Assembly: GCA_021234155.1 (NCBI GenBank)
Contig: JAJEKV010000072.1
Span: 248,001-312,000 of the forward strand
Length of the DNA stretch: 64,000 nt
Direction of reading: 5' to 3'
From: Isoetes taiwanensis
Taxonomy: Eukaryota > Streptophyta > Lycopodiopsida > Isoetales > Isoetaceae
The notes beneath the pieces are model-generated. The model was not told the DNA's origin and did not search any database. It worked only from the letters and a program-made list of their open reading frames with translations. Positions 43,501-55,725 of this stretch are shown piece after piece; within the stretch, counting starts at the first letter, position 1, and each line of letters opens with the position of its first letter. A program made the position numbers and the translations under genes.

Positions 43501-45130
43501 GCGGGGGGAGGCCAGAGTTGTAGGGCAGATTGCGGAGGATCGGGGAGGCGGAGGGCGGCCGGGGGGTAGCATTTGGTCGGCAGTGCAGCTGCGGCATTTG
43601 GTCGATCCAGCGGCGTCCCGACCTGGCGAACTCCCTCCTGCGTGCCTCCTGTTGCACTGGAGTAAGATCCCGGCTCACATACAAAAGATGTGCCCTTGAT
43701 GGCCCTGGCCTGTCGCTGTTATGGCCTCTCGAACTTCGTGCATCACTTAGCGAAGTGAACACCTACGACTCATTTGTGGCCTAGTATTTGGACCCCTGCC
43801 GGGCTGGTCGCATAACACGAAGCCGAGTCTGGACCAGAAGCGTCATGCGTCCAAGGATACGTATTGTGTATCTTCGGGTGAGATTCTCTCCAGCTCTTCG
43901 GCAAGCCCCAAACTACCAGTTGTTGTGGCTCGTGCGCTGCGCTCCGGAGCTCAGCGTCCGGTGAGGACGCCGCCCCTACGGCCTAGTGGTGACGCAGCGT
44001 GATGATGGGCGCGGCGGGCGGGGCTGCGAGACGTTCGAGTTGACCCGGGTGACCCGTTGGCGTCTTGCGGGTTGTTGGGCTTGCGATATTTGGTGTGTCA
44101 TGTGCTGCGGCTTACGTTTTTACGAAGTGCGGGCTTCGGCTTTTGCAAGGCTTGGTCTGTCTTGCCATCTCGGCGTGTGCGGTGCGCGTAGTTGTTCATG
44201 CGCCCTGCCTAGAGGCCCTTGCCTTCTTTGGGCAGCGACAGTCGGAGACTCTGCATTTCCGGTCCGTCCCAAATCCTTCTCGAGCTTCAGCTCGGTGCTA
44301 TCGGTTAACTTCCAAGGCGACTGCAGCGTTTGTCTTCGCGGCGGTAGCCTCCTCAACTTCAAGCGGGGTGTGGCTTTGTGCGGCGTCGTGCCATGGCATT
44401 GGCCTCATCAACCTCGATCACGGGGGAGGCGTGATTGCAAGTGTCAGCGCTCTTCGGTCCCTGTCTGTCTCGTAGCATCCGGGTACCCATGCGAGCTGCA
44501 TATCCCGCGAGCACTTTTGCCGGTCTTCTTTGTCTCTTAAGTGCACCAAGCGGATCTTTGTCGTCCGGTGATGTGCTTGGGTCTCCAACTTCGGTGATCA
44601 TTTGTTTCACTATCACCAGCATGCGCAACCCATTGGGATGTTGCGGACTCCATCTCCGTCTCGGGCCCAATGCGGGCACTATTAACCTCAACCCGGCTTG
44701 GATGGCGGCCCAAGGTTACGCCAATGGAGGGGGGCCCTGTGGGGGCTTTGGCGATAACCGGCTGCCGAGCGGCTGGCTGTTCGGGCCTTGGCCCGGGCCT
44801 CCTTCTTCATGGAGGATGTCTCTCCCTTGTCCACTGCGTCTGCACGGGGCCGCTTCCTTGGTGGCCCTTCTTGGTTTTCCCAGGCGGGGCTCGGCTGCGG
44901 GGAGGTCGGCTCGGTATCTTTGGGGTTTGCCGAGGTGGGGTCTTTGTAGTCTGTGGAAGCTCACTGCTAGGGGGTGAGTCTGCGGACAACTTGGTACATA
45001 TCCAGCCATGGTGGGGGCATAGTACGTCAAAGCAAGGTTTAGGCTATGGCAGGGGCTTGTCAGGTCTGACAGGGCTAGGCAGGCTATGGCAGGGCTGTGG
45101 CCAGGCTAGGCAAGGCCAAGAGGCAGGGCA

Positions 45131-45583
45131 TTTGCTTTAACAAAGACAACATTCCTTGTCGAAAGCTTTTCGAGAGTTTGGAGGAGGGTTTTGTTTCTAG
45201 ACTACTGGCATTGTCTCCTACGATTTTGAAATTCACAGAATTCCAAAACAGATTGATCACAACAACAGGGTTAGCATACTACGATTTTTTGCCAAGAACC
45301 TCTGTAATTAGCATACCACGATTTTCTGCTTCAAGTGGTTATCTTGCTAAAATACAAGTGAGTAGATATATTTTGTGTTTGGTTTTAAGGCTACTCTTTC
45401 AAAATCGGGCTGGACTTAACTCTTTGCAGATCTATAAATATCCACATTACAATGTAGGATGTCTTTACTGGAGATATTCGTGTTCAAGAGAGCTACCTTT
45501 TTTCCATTATAAACGGTTAATAAGCTATCATGACCGCACTGTTATAATCTATACTGGAGGCTGTCATAAGAAAAGTTCCCCAT
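45131..45583. other. Short region without recognisable gene
   Basis: A plus-strand open frame spans it but matches nothing I know. It may be intronic sequence of the glutamate dehydrogenase relic to the right. Confidence 0.3.
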
Positions 45584-45650
45584 GAAAGTGAATTCATTCA
45601 AGCAGTTCATGCAGTTCTTCTTCGAGCCAATTCTTGCAAAAAACCCACAG

Positions 45651-45970
45651 GGTAAAAGCATGTTAGGGTGTCCCTTAAAAAGTATTATTTAGTGACCAAA
45701 AAAGTACCTAAAAAGGTAGCCAAGACTGGGTACTAGGTACCTGTATAATATCTCAATAGAAGGTATGTTTTAGAACTTTCTATATATATATTGGTCTCCG
45801 ATAGCATTATCTTTATCTTAACTTTGAATATTAACATGTCCTTGACTTTTATTTTGGATTTTTGTATTAGTTTTAATGAAAAGAAAAATGAGAAAGTACC
45901 CAGTTCTGAAGTACCTAGTGTATGTACTTTTGCAGGTTCCAAAAGTGGTACACCCTAACATGCTTTTACC
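45651..45970. mobile_element. MITE, 320 bp, perfect 21-bp terminal inverted repeats
   Basis: Begins GGTAAAAGCATGTTAGGGTG and ends with its exact reverse complement. CCACAG flanks it on both sides (45645-45650 and 45971-45976), an apparent 6-bp target duplication. The interior is AT-rich and non-coding. The superfamily is unclear, since 6 bp fits none of the common plant families well. Confidence 0.88.
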
Positions 45971-46095
45971 CCACAGTAGACATGTGATGTTTTCGTAATG
46001 CATGTGTATTTTGCTCTTTATTTTAAAAAGCATTTTCAACTACATTTGGTAACTTTCATCATTAGCTCCCTAATGGTCTTTTGCACCAGGTATGA

Positions 46096-46413
<318 letters not shown>

Positions 46414-46705
46414 TAATCTGAGTGTCATAAAATTTCTTGCACTTGAACATGTAATAAGGTATTGTCAAATTCCTAGTCTCGCTTGGGTTTTTGCTAGAAA
46501 GTGTCTAAACTTTGAAGAATGCTTTAACACAACTTCGTTTAAGGGATGCAAAGGCATGTAGTGACTTGATCCAAAGGGAAAAAGTGACAGTGAGGTAGCA
46601 ATTCAAAACATTGGGATGAAAAATCTAGATTTCTACAAGTCCTATGGCGAGCCACACTTGGTAGAACCGTATATCTATTAACTTCCACATATGTTGATTG
46701 TGTAA

Positions 46706-46717
46706 GTCAGGTTAGGC
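46706..46717. repeat. Target site duplication of LINE-C, left copy
   Basis: GTCAGGTTAGGC recurs at 55595-55606 directly after the LINE poly(A) tail. Confidence 0.9.
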
Positions 46718-46902
46718 GGAGAAGGCGGGAGGCGCTCTCCATGTAAGGTTACGTTTCTTGCAGATCAACTGCCTGTCACTTCTCGAATCCATCCCATCCC
46801 CCCAGATCAGTCCAGCCTCGAACCTCTCAAAGGTCACATCCCTAATTCGTCTGTCTCTCTTCCCCAAAAGACTGCACCTGCAGTCCCCCATAAATCTGTC
46901 CC

Positions 46903-49127
46903 ATGGCCGTACCAAAGGTATCCTTCACCCCAAAGGTTTTCCCGAATGCAACAAGAGCGCTCATCCCTGATCCAAAGGACTTCATACAATTCGGGAGTCT
47001 AGATATGGCGGCATTCACCGCATGGATGCTTCAGAATCAAGGAATTCCAGAATGGGATAACATTACTCGTGAAGAAGAGCCGGAACTGCCGAGACCTGCT
47101 GCACCTATCTTCACGAACCCGGAGTGGATGAACATTCTCCGACAGCAGAAGTTTATTCATGCTCCAGACGAAGATTTCACCAAAGGTATTAAGCTGGATT
47201 TTCAATCCACCCGAAACAAACTTCATCTTCTACATAAAAATGCAGTTATTGGTTGGACGGAAAAGGAAGGATTCAACCTAAACGAAATAGCCAAACAAAT
47301 ATACTCCCTAAATAAGAATATGCAGATTGCATCTATATATTGGTTGCAATTTCCTTTCTTCATGGTTGAGTTGACATCCCAGGAAGCTGCTCTTGATCTG
47401 CTGAAGAAAAACCGAATCATACACAAAGGATATCAAATCAAGTTCCAGAAATGGGAATATCATTTTGATCCTACCTTCCCCAAGTCCCTCCCGGTCACAG
47501 TCTTCATGCAACCCCACGGTCTCAACCCCATCTACTGGAACAAGGACTGCTTCAAAGCAATCTTCAATACCATTGGCCATTTCATCTCTGCAACTTTCCG
47601 ACCAGACAGACCACCATTGTTTACGTCCAAATTGATTTGCTCAAACCCATTCCCCGAGAAGTGACCTATGTTGATCTGTTTGGAACTAACCGGGTGCTGC
47701 AGCTGAATTGGAGTGGCCTCCCACCGGACTGTGGCATCTGTGGGAAAATGTTCCATGGAGGTGGCAGGTGCATCCCGAGGAGTAACAGTGGAGATTCAGA
47801 GGATACACAAAGGAACGGAAAGTATCAACCTGACAGAAGAGTGCGACAGGCACAAGAAAACGGACATAACTGTGACTATGGCCCCCAAAAGGATAAAATG
47901 GCCATGGATTCTGACAAACCAGGGAGACACACGGAGCATAAAGAAAACTATAGAAAATTACAGAGGAAAAGACAAGATAGGGAACGTATCAGGCAAGCTA
48001 ATTGGGACCTCTCGCAAAGGATACTGTAGGCTTTTGAAGAGAAGAAGGAGGGGAAAAAATCAGCACAGCGGACCTTCAACACATACAGCAAGGGAGTTTC
48101 ATTTGCGGAAAAGGACCAGTTTGCTAAATTCAACAAAGATAGCCCACCAAACAGGATATATATTGAGAGAACCCGAGAGTTAGAGACACTGGTAACAGAG
48201 TTACACCCAAGAGGAAACACAACAGAAGGGTCTCACACTAACATGAACCCGAATCAGGAAGGACCTCAGACCCAAGATTTAAGCACTGCTAGTGAAAAGG
48301 ACAGGACAGAGGCTGAAACAACTCAAACAGAAGATGTATTCAATTGGGAAGACTATGATACAGGCAATAGGTACAGTCTGCTTAATACACAGGAAGCCCA
48401 AGAAGACTCAGAGATACTGAATACTTCTGATACGCCACAGGGAAGGACACTAACCTCCCCGAATAAACACAGGAAAGGAAGTGAACTCAAGGAAGATCTG
48501 GGAAGAAAATCACAGTCTGAGTCAGGACACTCTTTGGAAATTGTATCTCGGTCTGAAGCCACTAATTCCATTGCACCATGTCAAACCAGCTCCCCAAACA
48601 ACTCCCCAAACACCTCACCCCATAGCCAAATACCCTCCACACAGCAGAATCAAGAGCATGCTGAGGATAATGTCTCATTTTTACAGGCTTTCATTCATTG
48701 TAAAGATGATGGTAGGTATGCTGCTTGTGTTGAACGTTTTGTTGCAGAGGCTTTGGAGGAATATTTAGGAGAGCAAAATCAAGGAGCCTCAATGGATGAT
48801 AAAGATGCTTCTGTCCAGGTAAGTATCCAATCCCTCAAGGATTTGAATATTACAGACCCTGGATCCTGTGTTTCCAAAGATAGAAGAGTGAGTTGCACAC
48901 CAATACTCTCTAAATTCTGGGCCACAGTAGAAGATGAGATAGGAATGACAGAAAATGAGGACCTAGACAGCATACCTAAGGATTTGGACAAGCTTAGTGA
49001 CTATCTATGTGGAAACATGACAGACTTTACCCCCAATAGAAAATCTAGGAAGCAGAGAAAGATCTATCAAAAAGATCCCAATTACAATGGGCCTGCTTCC
49101 AATACAAGGAGGACCAAATCCTGTTAA
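46903..49127 (+). pseudogene. LINE-C ORF1 (RNA-binding protein with zinc knuckle)
   Basis: ORF1 proteins of plant L1 elements bind the element RNA. The first 254 codons are open. A one-base shift near 47615-47640 leads into the continuing frame (LLKPIPREVTYVDLF), and a zinc knuckle C-x2-C-x4-H-x4-C follows at 47730-47771 (CGICGKMFHGGGRC). A single TAG at 48027-48029, probably from CAG, interrupts the basic region. The last 295 codons (48243-49127) are open, Ser/Thr/Gln/Glu-rich and probably disordered. The order resembles plant DUF4283 plus zinc-knuckle ORF1 proteins. The ATG at 46903 has a favourable CCATGG context. Confidence 0.85.
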
Positions 49128-49164
49128 AAGGTCTGCCCAATAGCTGCTTGCCCATTCACTCAAA

Positions 49165-52100
49165 ATGAAGATCATTTCTTGGAATGTCAGGGGAATCAAA
49201 GGCCCCATAAAGAGGAGATTCATTGCTTTGGCCAGAAATTACAAAACAGACCTCCTTATGATTCAAGAGCATCACTTACCTCAATTTGAAGCCTCCAATT
49301 TAGGGGGGTGGATACACAAAGGAGCTGGATCAGCTTATACTATTGCTGATGGCACCAAAGGTGGTCTAGCTATGTTCTGGACCACCCTAAATGTTGTCTC
49401 ATCCTATTGTAGTCCTTCAAACAGATGGCACAGCATATCTATTGATATGCATGGTCAATTGCTGGGAATAATAAATGTTTATGCTCCCATAGAACCCAAT
49501 GAGAGAGCCCCAATCTGGGAGGAAATCAAACATTGGATGGCTATCCAGAACAATACAAAAGACTGGGCGACAGTCTTTTGTGTCTGCTAGGGCGACAGTG
49601 AAGTGTCAGGGTGAGACCTCTTCAATCTTCTCGGTGGGCCGAGGCATTAGGCAGGGATGTCCGTTGGCCCCCTTCTTGTTCACTATAGTGGCAGAAGCTC
49701 TCTCGCAGCTTTTTCAGGTGGCAATTGCTGACAATGTGGTGCAAGGTCTCCGCATGGATGATGGGTCGCAGCAGGTTTGCAGTCAATTTGCGGATGATAC
49801 ATTCCTCTTTCTTCATGCAGACGAGTCCAATCTCCAAGCAGCCAAGAATATTTTGGATGCCTTTTCTTTAACCGGGATGCTTGCTTAAGCGGTGAAGTGC
49901 TCGGCCATGTGGGTGCTGGAGGAACCTCCTCTGCGTGGTTGAGTCGGTTTTCACGGGCTCTAAACACCGCCACACCGTACCGCCAAGGCTGTTAGGGCAT
50001 ACCATTTGGCTTGGACATTAATGCTAGGGCAATTTGGCGGGAGACATTCTGAGAATCTTAAGCGACATTTGAATTGGTGGAGGGGAAGTAAACTCACCAT
50101 GGCTGGTAGGATTACGGTAGCTAAGTCGATTGCTCAGTAGCACTCATGTTTCTGCTTGACCTCGTGCATACTTGCGCGAGAAAAGTGTGGTTAAGGAGTT
50201 GGATGACACCATTCGCAATTTTGTTTGGGGAGGGAATGAGGGGGGCTACGGTGAAGGTCGCATGGTGGAAGTGTGTGCGTCCCCGCAGGACGGCAGGGGT
50301 TTGGGTATGCTTGATGTGTCGTTGCACACGCGAAGGTTACAGTGTCAAAATTCATCGGGCGGTTGTTGCGGAGAACCAAATCCCGAGTTTAGCTCTGTTG
50401 GCACGATCACCGTCACTCTATTGTGTTTAGGAAGCCAGCTATTCCGGCTCAGTTGCCGTGGGCTCTGTTTGAGGATTTGCGGCCATTCCCTCATGCCGCC
50501 TTTTCTTAAGGGTCTCCCGAAGGCACGGAAGGTGGTCAAGGTTCTCTTTCATTGGACCCTAGCAGATGTATGGTAGCCTCATCGCCCTTTCTCGGGTACC
50601 CTTGGACTCTGCATCTCCCTTGGCCTCTTCCTTACACCCCAGTATTTTCGGCGCCCGATGGATTTGCGGGGGCTAACATCCATCCGTGACTGGTATTGGG
50701 AGGGTCATCTGGCGCCATGGGAGTTTTTTAAGGAGAGATTTGGCCTGCGGCGGTGGGACATACGGACTTGGGCCAGAATTGCCAATGCTATTCCATTGCA
50801 GTTGTCTTCTCAAGTCAATCGGCGTTTGGAAGTCGAGCATAGTGGACTTGATGCATCTCGGTTTGTAGCATCGGCTTATGGGCTCCTAGCGCTTCAGGAC
50901 ACGTTGCCGCCTTCGGATAAGTGGTCACTTAAGCTTCCAGGGAGTAAGTGGCCCGCCATGTGGAGGTGGGCATGGAATACATTGCCTCCTCCTAAAATCC
51001 GTACCCTTTTGTGGCAGATCTTGCACCGTAGCCTCGGGGTGAATGTCAGGAGTCCACGAGGTTCAAGCCTCGTAGCGTAAACATGCCCTTTATGTGGGAG
51101 GCGGCGTGAGACCATTGAGCACCGCTTTGTCCTATGCACGGAGGTAGGGGCAGCTTGGTCTGGGTGAGAGCCCTCTTTGGGGCTTCATTATGCGATCGAA
51201 GATTCTCTTGGGAGTCCTTCCTAGCAGTGGGGGCGTACAAGCCAAGCGGCGTTTCATTTATCTGAGAGCTTGGCTTTTGTGGCTGATTTGGAAAAGGCGG
51301 AGAGCGAAGGTCTTTCAGAATGCAGTGCTTAGCCCTTTTCGGTTGGTTCCAATCTTGAGGCATAAGTTGTGGCAGGCGTACCAAGTCTCAAGCTTGTCTG
51401 GCACAGTTAAGCGGGAAATTTGGTCGACATTCCTACAGATTGTGGATCATGATGGGCGCTTCATTTCTTAGCACCACACTTATCATTGTACTTGATCGCA
51501 TTCTAGTGGTTTAATATATTCTTATATTCTTCAAAAAAAAAAAATACAAAAGACTGGATCTTGGGTGGTGACTTAAACAATACCCCCCATTGGGACCTCA
51601 AATTAGGAAAGAAAATCAATATGTCTAGAGTAGAGAGAACAGAATGGGATAATCTCTTGCATGATACAAACCTGCTGTACATTCCTTCAGCCAATGCCAA
51701 ATACACTTGGTCCAATAAAAGAGAGGGAGCAGGGAGAACCTACTGTACTTTAGATAGGTTTTATGTTACAAACCTAAATATTCCCAGTCTGGATAACTGC
51801 ATAGTCACAGGTGATGAAGGAAATATTCTGTCAGACCATTTCCCTCAAATTATGGATTTTCCAGACACTCATAGAACCTCCAAACCTACCAATTCCCCCT
51901 TCAAATTCAACTGCTCCCTCCTAGGGAACTCCAGTTTTACCTCAGAGTTCAGAAGTTTTTATCTTACCCAGCATGCTGTGGGGAGTCATCAATCTATGAG
52001 AGAATTTAGCAATAAACTTAAGCCTGCAAAAACTGGATCAAGGAATGGGGAAAGGCTAGACAGAGAAAATGTATTGAAGAGAAGAATAACCTCCTAAAGG

Positions 52101-54985
52101 AAATGAAAGAAATCAGGCAAAAACTCGAGATCACTCCTCTATGTGCTAACCTGCACAAGCAGGAAGTCCATCTGGAAAATAGTATCAAAGGCATTGAAGA
52201 AAAAGAAGCAAAGGGTATGGCCTTAAGGGCCAAAATCTGTCATTACAATAAAATGGATATAGGCAGCTCCAAATATTTCTTCAGAGTGGCTAAAAACAAA
52301 TTAATTAATAATGCTATTACAGTTCTGGAAAAAGAAAATGGAGAGAAAATAGAAGATGAGAGAAACATTAAAACAGAGTTTCTGGAACAGTACAAAAATA
52401 TGTTCAAGGACACCCAACACAATGCTCAAGAAGAGGAGAATATGAGCAGGTTCTTCAATAACATTCCAGAAACCATTCCTATGGAGGAAGATATGGATGG
52501 CTACCCTGATGAAAAAGAGGTGCTGCAAGTCTTGAAAGACATGGAGAAGGGGAAAAGCCCAGGGCCAGATGGCTTTCCCCCTGAATTCTTTTTGGCTTTC
52601 TGGGTGATCATGAAAGAAGACTTTATGGAGTTCATTAAAGGAGCTTGGGATGCAGCCTCTCTTTACCCGGCATTCAATTCCAGTTTTATCACCTTAATCC
52701 CAAAAGTAAAAAACCCCAGCAAAATAAATGACTGGAGACCAATATCTTTGACAAATACTACCTACAAAATCATTGCAAAGTTGTTAGCCTGCAGGATTCT
52801 CATGCACCTCCACAAATCAGTCAGCAGCTGCCAGTCAGGTTTTCTATCTGGTAGATTTATTCTTGACAATTACATTGCTGCCAGTGAAGCAATACACTGG
52901 AATAGACTGTCCAGGCAAAATTGTATGCTGCTCAAATTAGACTTTAGAAGAGCCTATGATACTATAACCTGACCCTTCTTAAAGAAAGCAATGGCACATA
53001 TAGGTATCCATCACACTCTTATAGACAAAATCATGGCTCTTAACAGTCTTGCTTCCTCTAGTCTGGTTATAAATGGTTCCCCTAGCAATTTTTTCCCTAT
53101 CAGAAAAGGGGTCAGACAAGGATGCCCTTTGGCTCCATATCTGTTTCTCTGTGTAGCAGAAATGCTCACTAGAGTAGTCCAAGGTTTGCAAATGCAAGGG
53201 TTGATTCAAGGAATTCAAATGCCAGGGTCGGACAAACAGCTTACTATAATGCAATATGCCGATGACACCTTTATTCTTCTAAAAGCCAATCAGAACAGCT
53301 TCAATGCTCTCCTGGATAGTATACAATTTTTTGCCTCTGTCTCAGGAGTCCACCTTAATCTGAACAAATGCAGTATTTTGTGGGAGTGCCCTTCAGATAA
53401 TATAGACACTAAGGGAATCAAGGTCAATCCTGCCAATCAAGCCATCACTCTTCTTGGTCTCCCTCTAGCTATCAATCTTCCAAACAAAGAGGTCTAGAGA
53501 CCTATAGTAAATAGAATCAGGAAAAAACTTCTATCTCTCTCCCCCACCCTATCCTTTGCTGGCAGAGTTCTGGTTGCCAATGTTGTGCTGGCCAGCACCC
53601 ATGTCTACTTCTCTTCTGCCCTCATTGCAAACAAAGAAACCTACAATGACATCGAAAAATGTCTAAGAAAGTACATTTGGAAAGGTATGCATTTTGTTAG
53701 ATGGGAAGAAATCACACATAGTAAAAAGGAAGGAGGTCTGGGCCTGAAAATTCTCCAAAAACACAGTCAAGCCTTAGGGGCCAAGTATGTATGGAAAGCA
53801 ATAAATGGCTGGAATTCCCCAGCCATGGAGTTTATCAGATACTGGCTGCAGATTAGCAGACCCTTTGGGATGAAAAAATATGCTCACCACATCCCTGATT
53901 CTATTTATTATCAATTTAAGTGTGCCCCCAATACTTCCCCACTTATGAGGAAAATATTTGAAGCATGGAACTTAGTTGCAGAAGGAATCGACCACAAGGA
54001 GATCAGCTTTGACAGTGCTAATTTCTCCCTTTTTTGGTCACCTATTTTTGCTAGAGAGAATGAAGTCTGATGGGCTCTCAAACACCCCCAAATATGGAAG
54101 AAATGGAAAGAAGCAGGGATAACTCAACTTCAACATCTGTGGGATGGGGACAAGTGGCATAACTGGGAATATATAAAGCAGGTAATAAATGGCAAGAAAA
54201 TAGACAAAATGATCTTTGATACCATTATGAATGTTGCTAGCAGTCAAAGTGAATGCACGGCCCCCAAGAATCCAGACTGGCATATAATGAACTCTGATCA
54301 TTATAAAGTGGCTTTAGGATATAAGGTGCTGGCCTTAAACAAATCCTTCATTCAGGCTACCAAATGGCATGTACCAAACAAACACCTCATAAACATATTG
54401 AGAAATAATTGGAAATCCTATTCTCAACCTAAAGTGCAAGTGTTTATCTGGAGAACCATCCATAATGCTTTGCCCTCAAACTGTAATATGTTTGAAAGAT
54501 GCAAGGATCTGCAGGACAACCCCAAATGTAAGCTCTGTGGAGACAGATCTGAAACCATAAATCATATGTTTGACTGCCCCAAAATCAGGGAATTTTGGAG
54601 GTGGCTTGATACTTATCTGAGATCAAAAGGCCACAGTCTAGGCAACTGGGCCAATATTATGGACCTCCTCAAGGGATCAAATAGATTTTTAAACACTATC
54701 AGGCAGACTGCACTATGGATCATATGGAAACACAGGAATAGGGTCAATTATTCAAATCAAAGGGTGGATGTTGCATGGATGAAAGTAGCTTTCCAAATTG
54801 AGATTTCCAAGATTGCCATGGCTCATAAGAACAGTAAACAAGATAAATATGATAGTACTTGGTTGTCAATAGGGAAATTTGTTGGTTTGCACAATATCTT
54901 TGTTTGTGATGATATGCTCATCCCTAATGATCATTTTGTGATATTCAGAGCTGCTGATTGCCTTGACAACGAGGATGAACTGTAA
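49165..54985 (+). pseudogene. LINE-C ORF2 (endonuclease, reverse transcriptase), interrupted
   Basis: ORF2 nicks DNA and reverse-transcribes the element. It starts 38 bp after ORF1. Endonuclease: MKIISWNVRGIKG, IQEHHLP, GGDLNN (just after the insertion) and SDHFPQ (about 51833). Reverse transcriptase: PGPDGFPPEFF (about 52560), LKLDFRRAYDTIT (about 52935), RQGCPLAPYLF (about 53113) and YADD (53257-53268). Zinc finger: CKLCGDRSETINHMFDCP (about 54530-54583). LINE-D sits between codons for Trp and Ile at 49566/51558, and the host frame resumes exactly after it. One frameshift near 52022 and stops at 52972 (TGA), 53495 (TAG) and 54068 (TGA) interrupt it. Each stop can be explained by one G-to-A change in a Trp codon. 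Confidence 0.88.
49567..51544 (+). mobile_element. LINE-D, 5'-truncated LINE nested in LINE-C
   Basis: About 1.98 kb inserted into LINE-C ORF2, flanked by 15-bp duplications AATACAAAAGACTGG (49552-49566 and 51543-51557) with 12 A before the right copy. It begins inside the reverse transcriptase: IRQGCPLAPFLFTIVAEALS (about 49647), FADDTFLFL (about 49792), then the region after the fingers and a CPLCGRRRETIEH zinc finger (about 51083). Several frameshifts break it. It is the same family as LINE-A at 1475-3763 (shared MDDGSQQVC..FADDTFLFL pattern). Confidence 0.92.
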
Positions 54986-55403
54986 GCCAAACTTCCCTGA
55001 CTTGTCAAATTTTGCAGCAGCTACAGAGATTTTCAATAACCAGCAACTCTGGTCTCTATCACCAACTATTGACCAAGATCTGGCAAAACTGAAACCCTTC
55101 ATGCTAAACGGCTACCAAGCTCATATCCTTGACAGATTTCTTTTCTGCTATGAGAGGCTGCTTACTGATGATCAATTCTCCCAATTCAGAGACATGTTCT
55201 ATCACCATAAAGCCTTGCAAGATGCTCACGGAGAGGCTTTGATCCTTTTCTCTGAAACAGCCCCTCTTTGGTTTTTTGCTTTCCCACCCGAATGGAATGA
55301 CATTGGTTGGCAGGTGGATCCAGTGGCTTCGGATTTGGTGATCATTGATGAGGAGGAGACTGATTCAGACTTTGATTTTATAGTTCCAGATCCTCCACTC
55401 TGA
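54975..55403 (+). CDS. LINE-C ORF3, unknown acidic protein
   Basis: 142 codons, fully open, starting MNCKPNFPDLSNFAAATEIF. The ATG overlaps the end of ORF2 by 11 bases (ATGAACTGTAA), an arrangement that could allow reinitiation after ORF2 termination. The C-terminus is acidic (IIDEEETDSDFDFIVPDPPL). The middle is rich in aromatic residues (GQAHILDRFLFCYERLL-like, WFFAFPPEW). I recognise no domain. It lies inside the element, before the poly(A) tail, so it belongs to the LINE. It is undamaged although ORF1 and ORF2 carry stops. Most plant L1 elements have only two ORFs. It may be a real third protein or conserved 3' sequence that happens to be open. Confidence 0.6.
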   Translation: MNCKPNFPDLSNFAAATEIFNNQQLWSLSPTIDQDLAKLKPFMLNGYQAHILDRFLFCYERLLTDDQFSQFRDMFYHHKALQDAHGEALILFSETAPLWFFAFPPEWNDIGWQVDPVASDLVIIDEEETDSDFDFIVPDPPL

Positions 55404-55648
55404 AATCGACCGAATTACTGCTGCAGCTGGGTTTCTCTATGTACAAAGGTTTCTGATCCAAATTTTGATGTTATACATATGCGTGCTAAAGGCACAATCA
55501 TGAGAGCCTATATGGTTCCCATATTTTCTGATGTAACTACTTGATGAGTAATATAAATCTTCCTTTTCTCCAAAAAAAAAAAAAAAAAAAAAAGGTCAGG
55601 TTAGGCAAGATAAAGATAACTGGCTGGTTAAAGATTGCAGATCTGACT

Positions 55649-55690
55649 TATTACTACAAGAAACTTATCACGGCGGCCTTGGCCGCCGCG
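55649..55690 (+). repeat. CACTA-like end with 18-bp palindrome
   Basis: TACTACAAGAAAC (55652-55664) resembles the CACTACAAGAAA ends of CACTA transposons. It is followed by CGGCGGCCTTGGCCGCCG (55671-55688), a perfect palindrome of two 8-base arms around TT. No second end is visible nearby. Confidence 0.4.
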
Positions 55691-55725
55691 AACGTTTCTC
55701 TTCACCAACTTATCTATACGTGCTA

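Larger units (their letters stand above)
39272..45130 (-). mobile_element. GC-rich non-L1 LINE (LINE-B), decayed, carrying a MITE
   Basis: Non-LTR retrotransposon on the minus strand. ORF1 region: 45030-43376, Pro/Arg-rich and broken; its last piece ends TAQ-stop at 43376. ORF2 begins at once with the endonuclease: VVVWNCRGFPWQKG (about 43360), LIFLMETWEH, GDFNAR (about 42925) and SVVDYVIV (about 42675). Reverse transcriptase: IYADDVDLLAHT (about 41275-41240) and VNLAKTKVVL (about 41180). The C-terminal zinc finger, CQCCPLGVVEDESHAFQSCP, lies at about 39735-39795. The EDExH-type finger differs from that of the L1-type LINEs here. A 602-bp MITE (39958-40559) splits ORF2. The 5' boundary near 45130 is approximate. 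Plus-strand open frames in this stretch are shadows. Confidence 0.8.
46718..55594 (+). mobile_element. Full-length L1-type LINE (LINE-C) with a nested LINE
   Basis: Complete L1-type element bounded by GTCAGGTTAGGC duplications: short GC-rich 5' UTR (46718-46902), ORF1 (46903-49127), ORF2 (49165-54985, interrupted by LINE-D), an overlapping ORF3 (54975-55403), 3' UTR and a run of 22 A (55572-55593). Without the insertion it is about 6.9 kb. Damage is slight: two frameshifts and four stop codons in about 5.5 kb of coding sequence. Its AT-rich composition contrasts with LINE-B. Confidence 0.93.

Noticed and set aside
43986-45140. Long plus-strand open frames in GC-rich sequence
   Set aside because: They are shadows of the minus-strand LINE-B; GC-rich sequence keeps all frames open.
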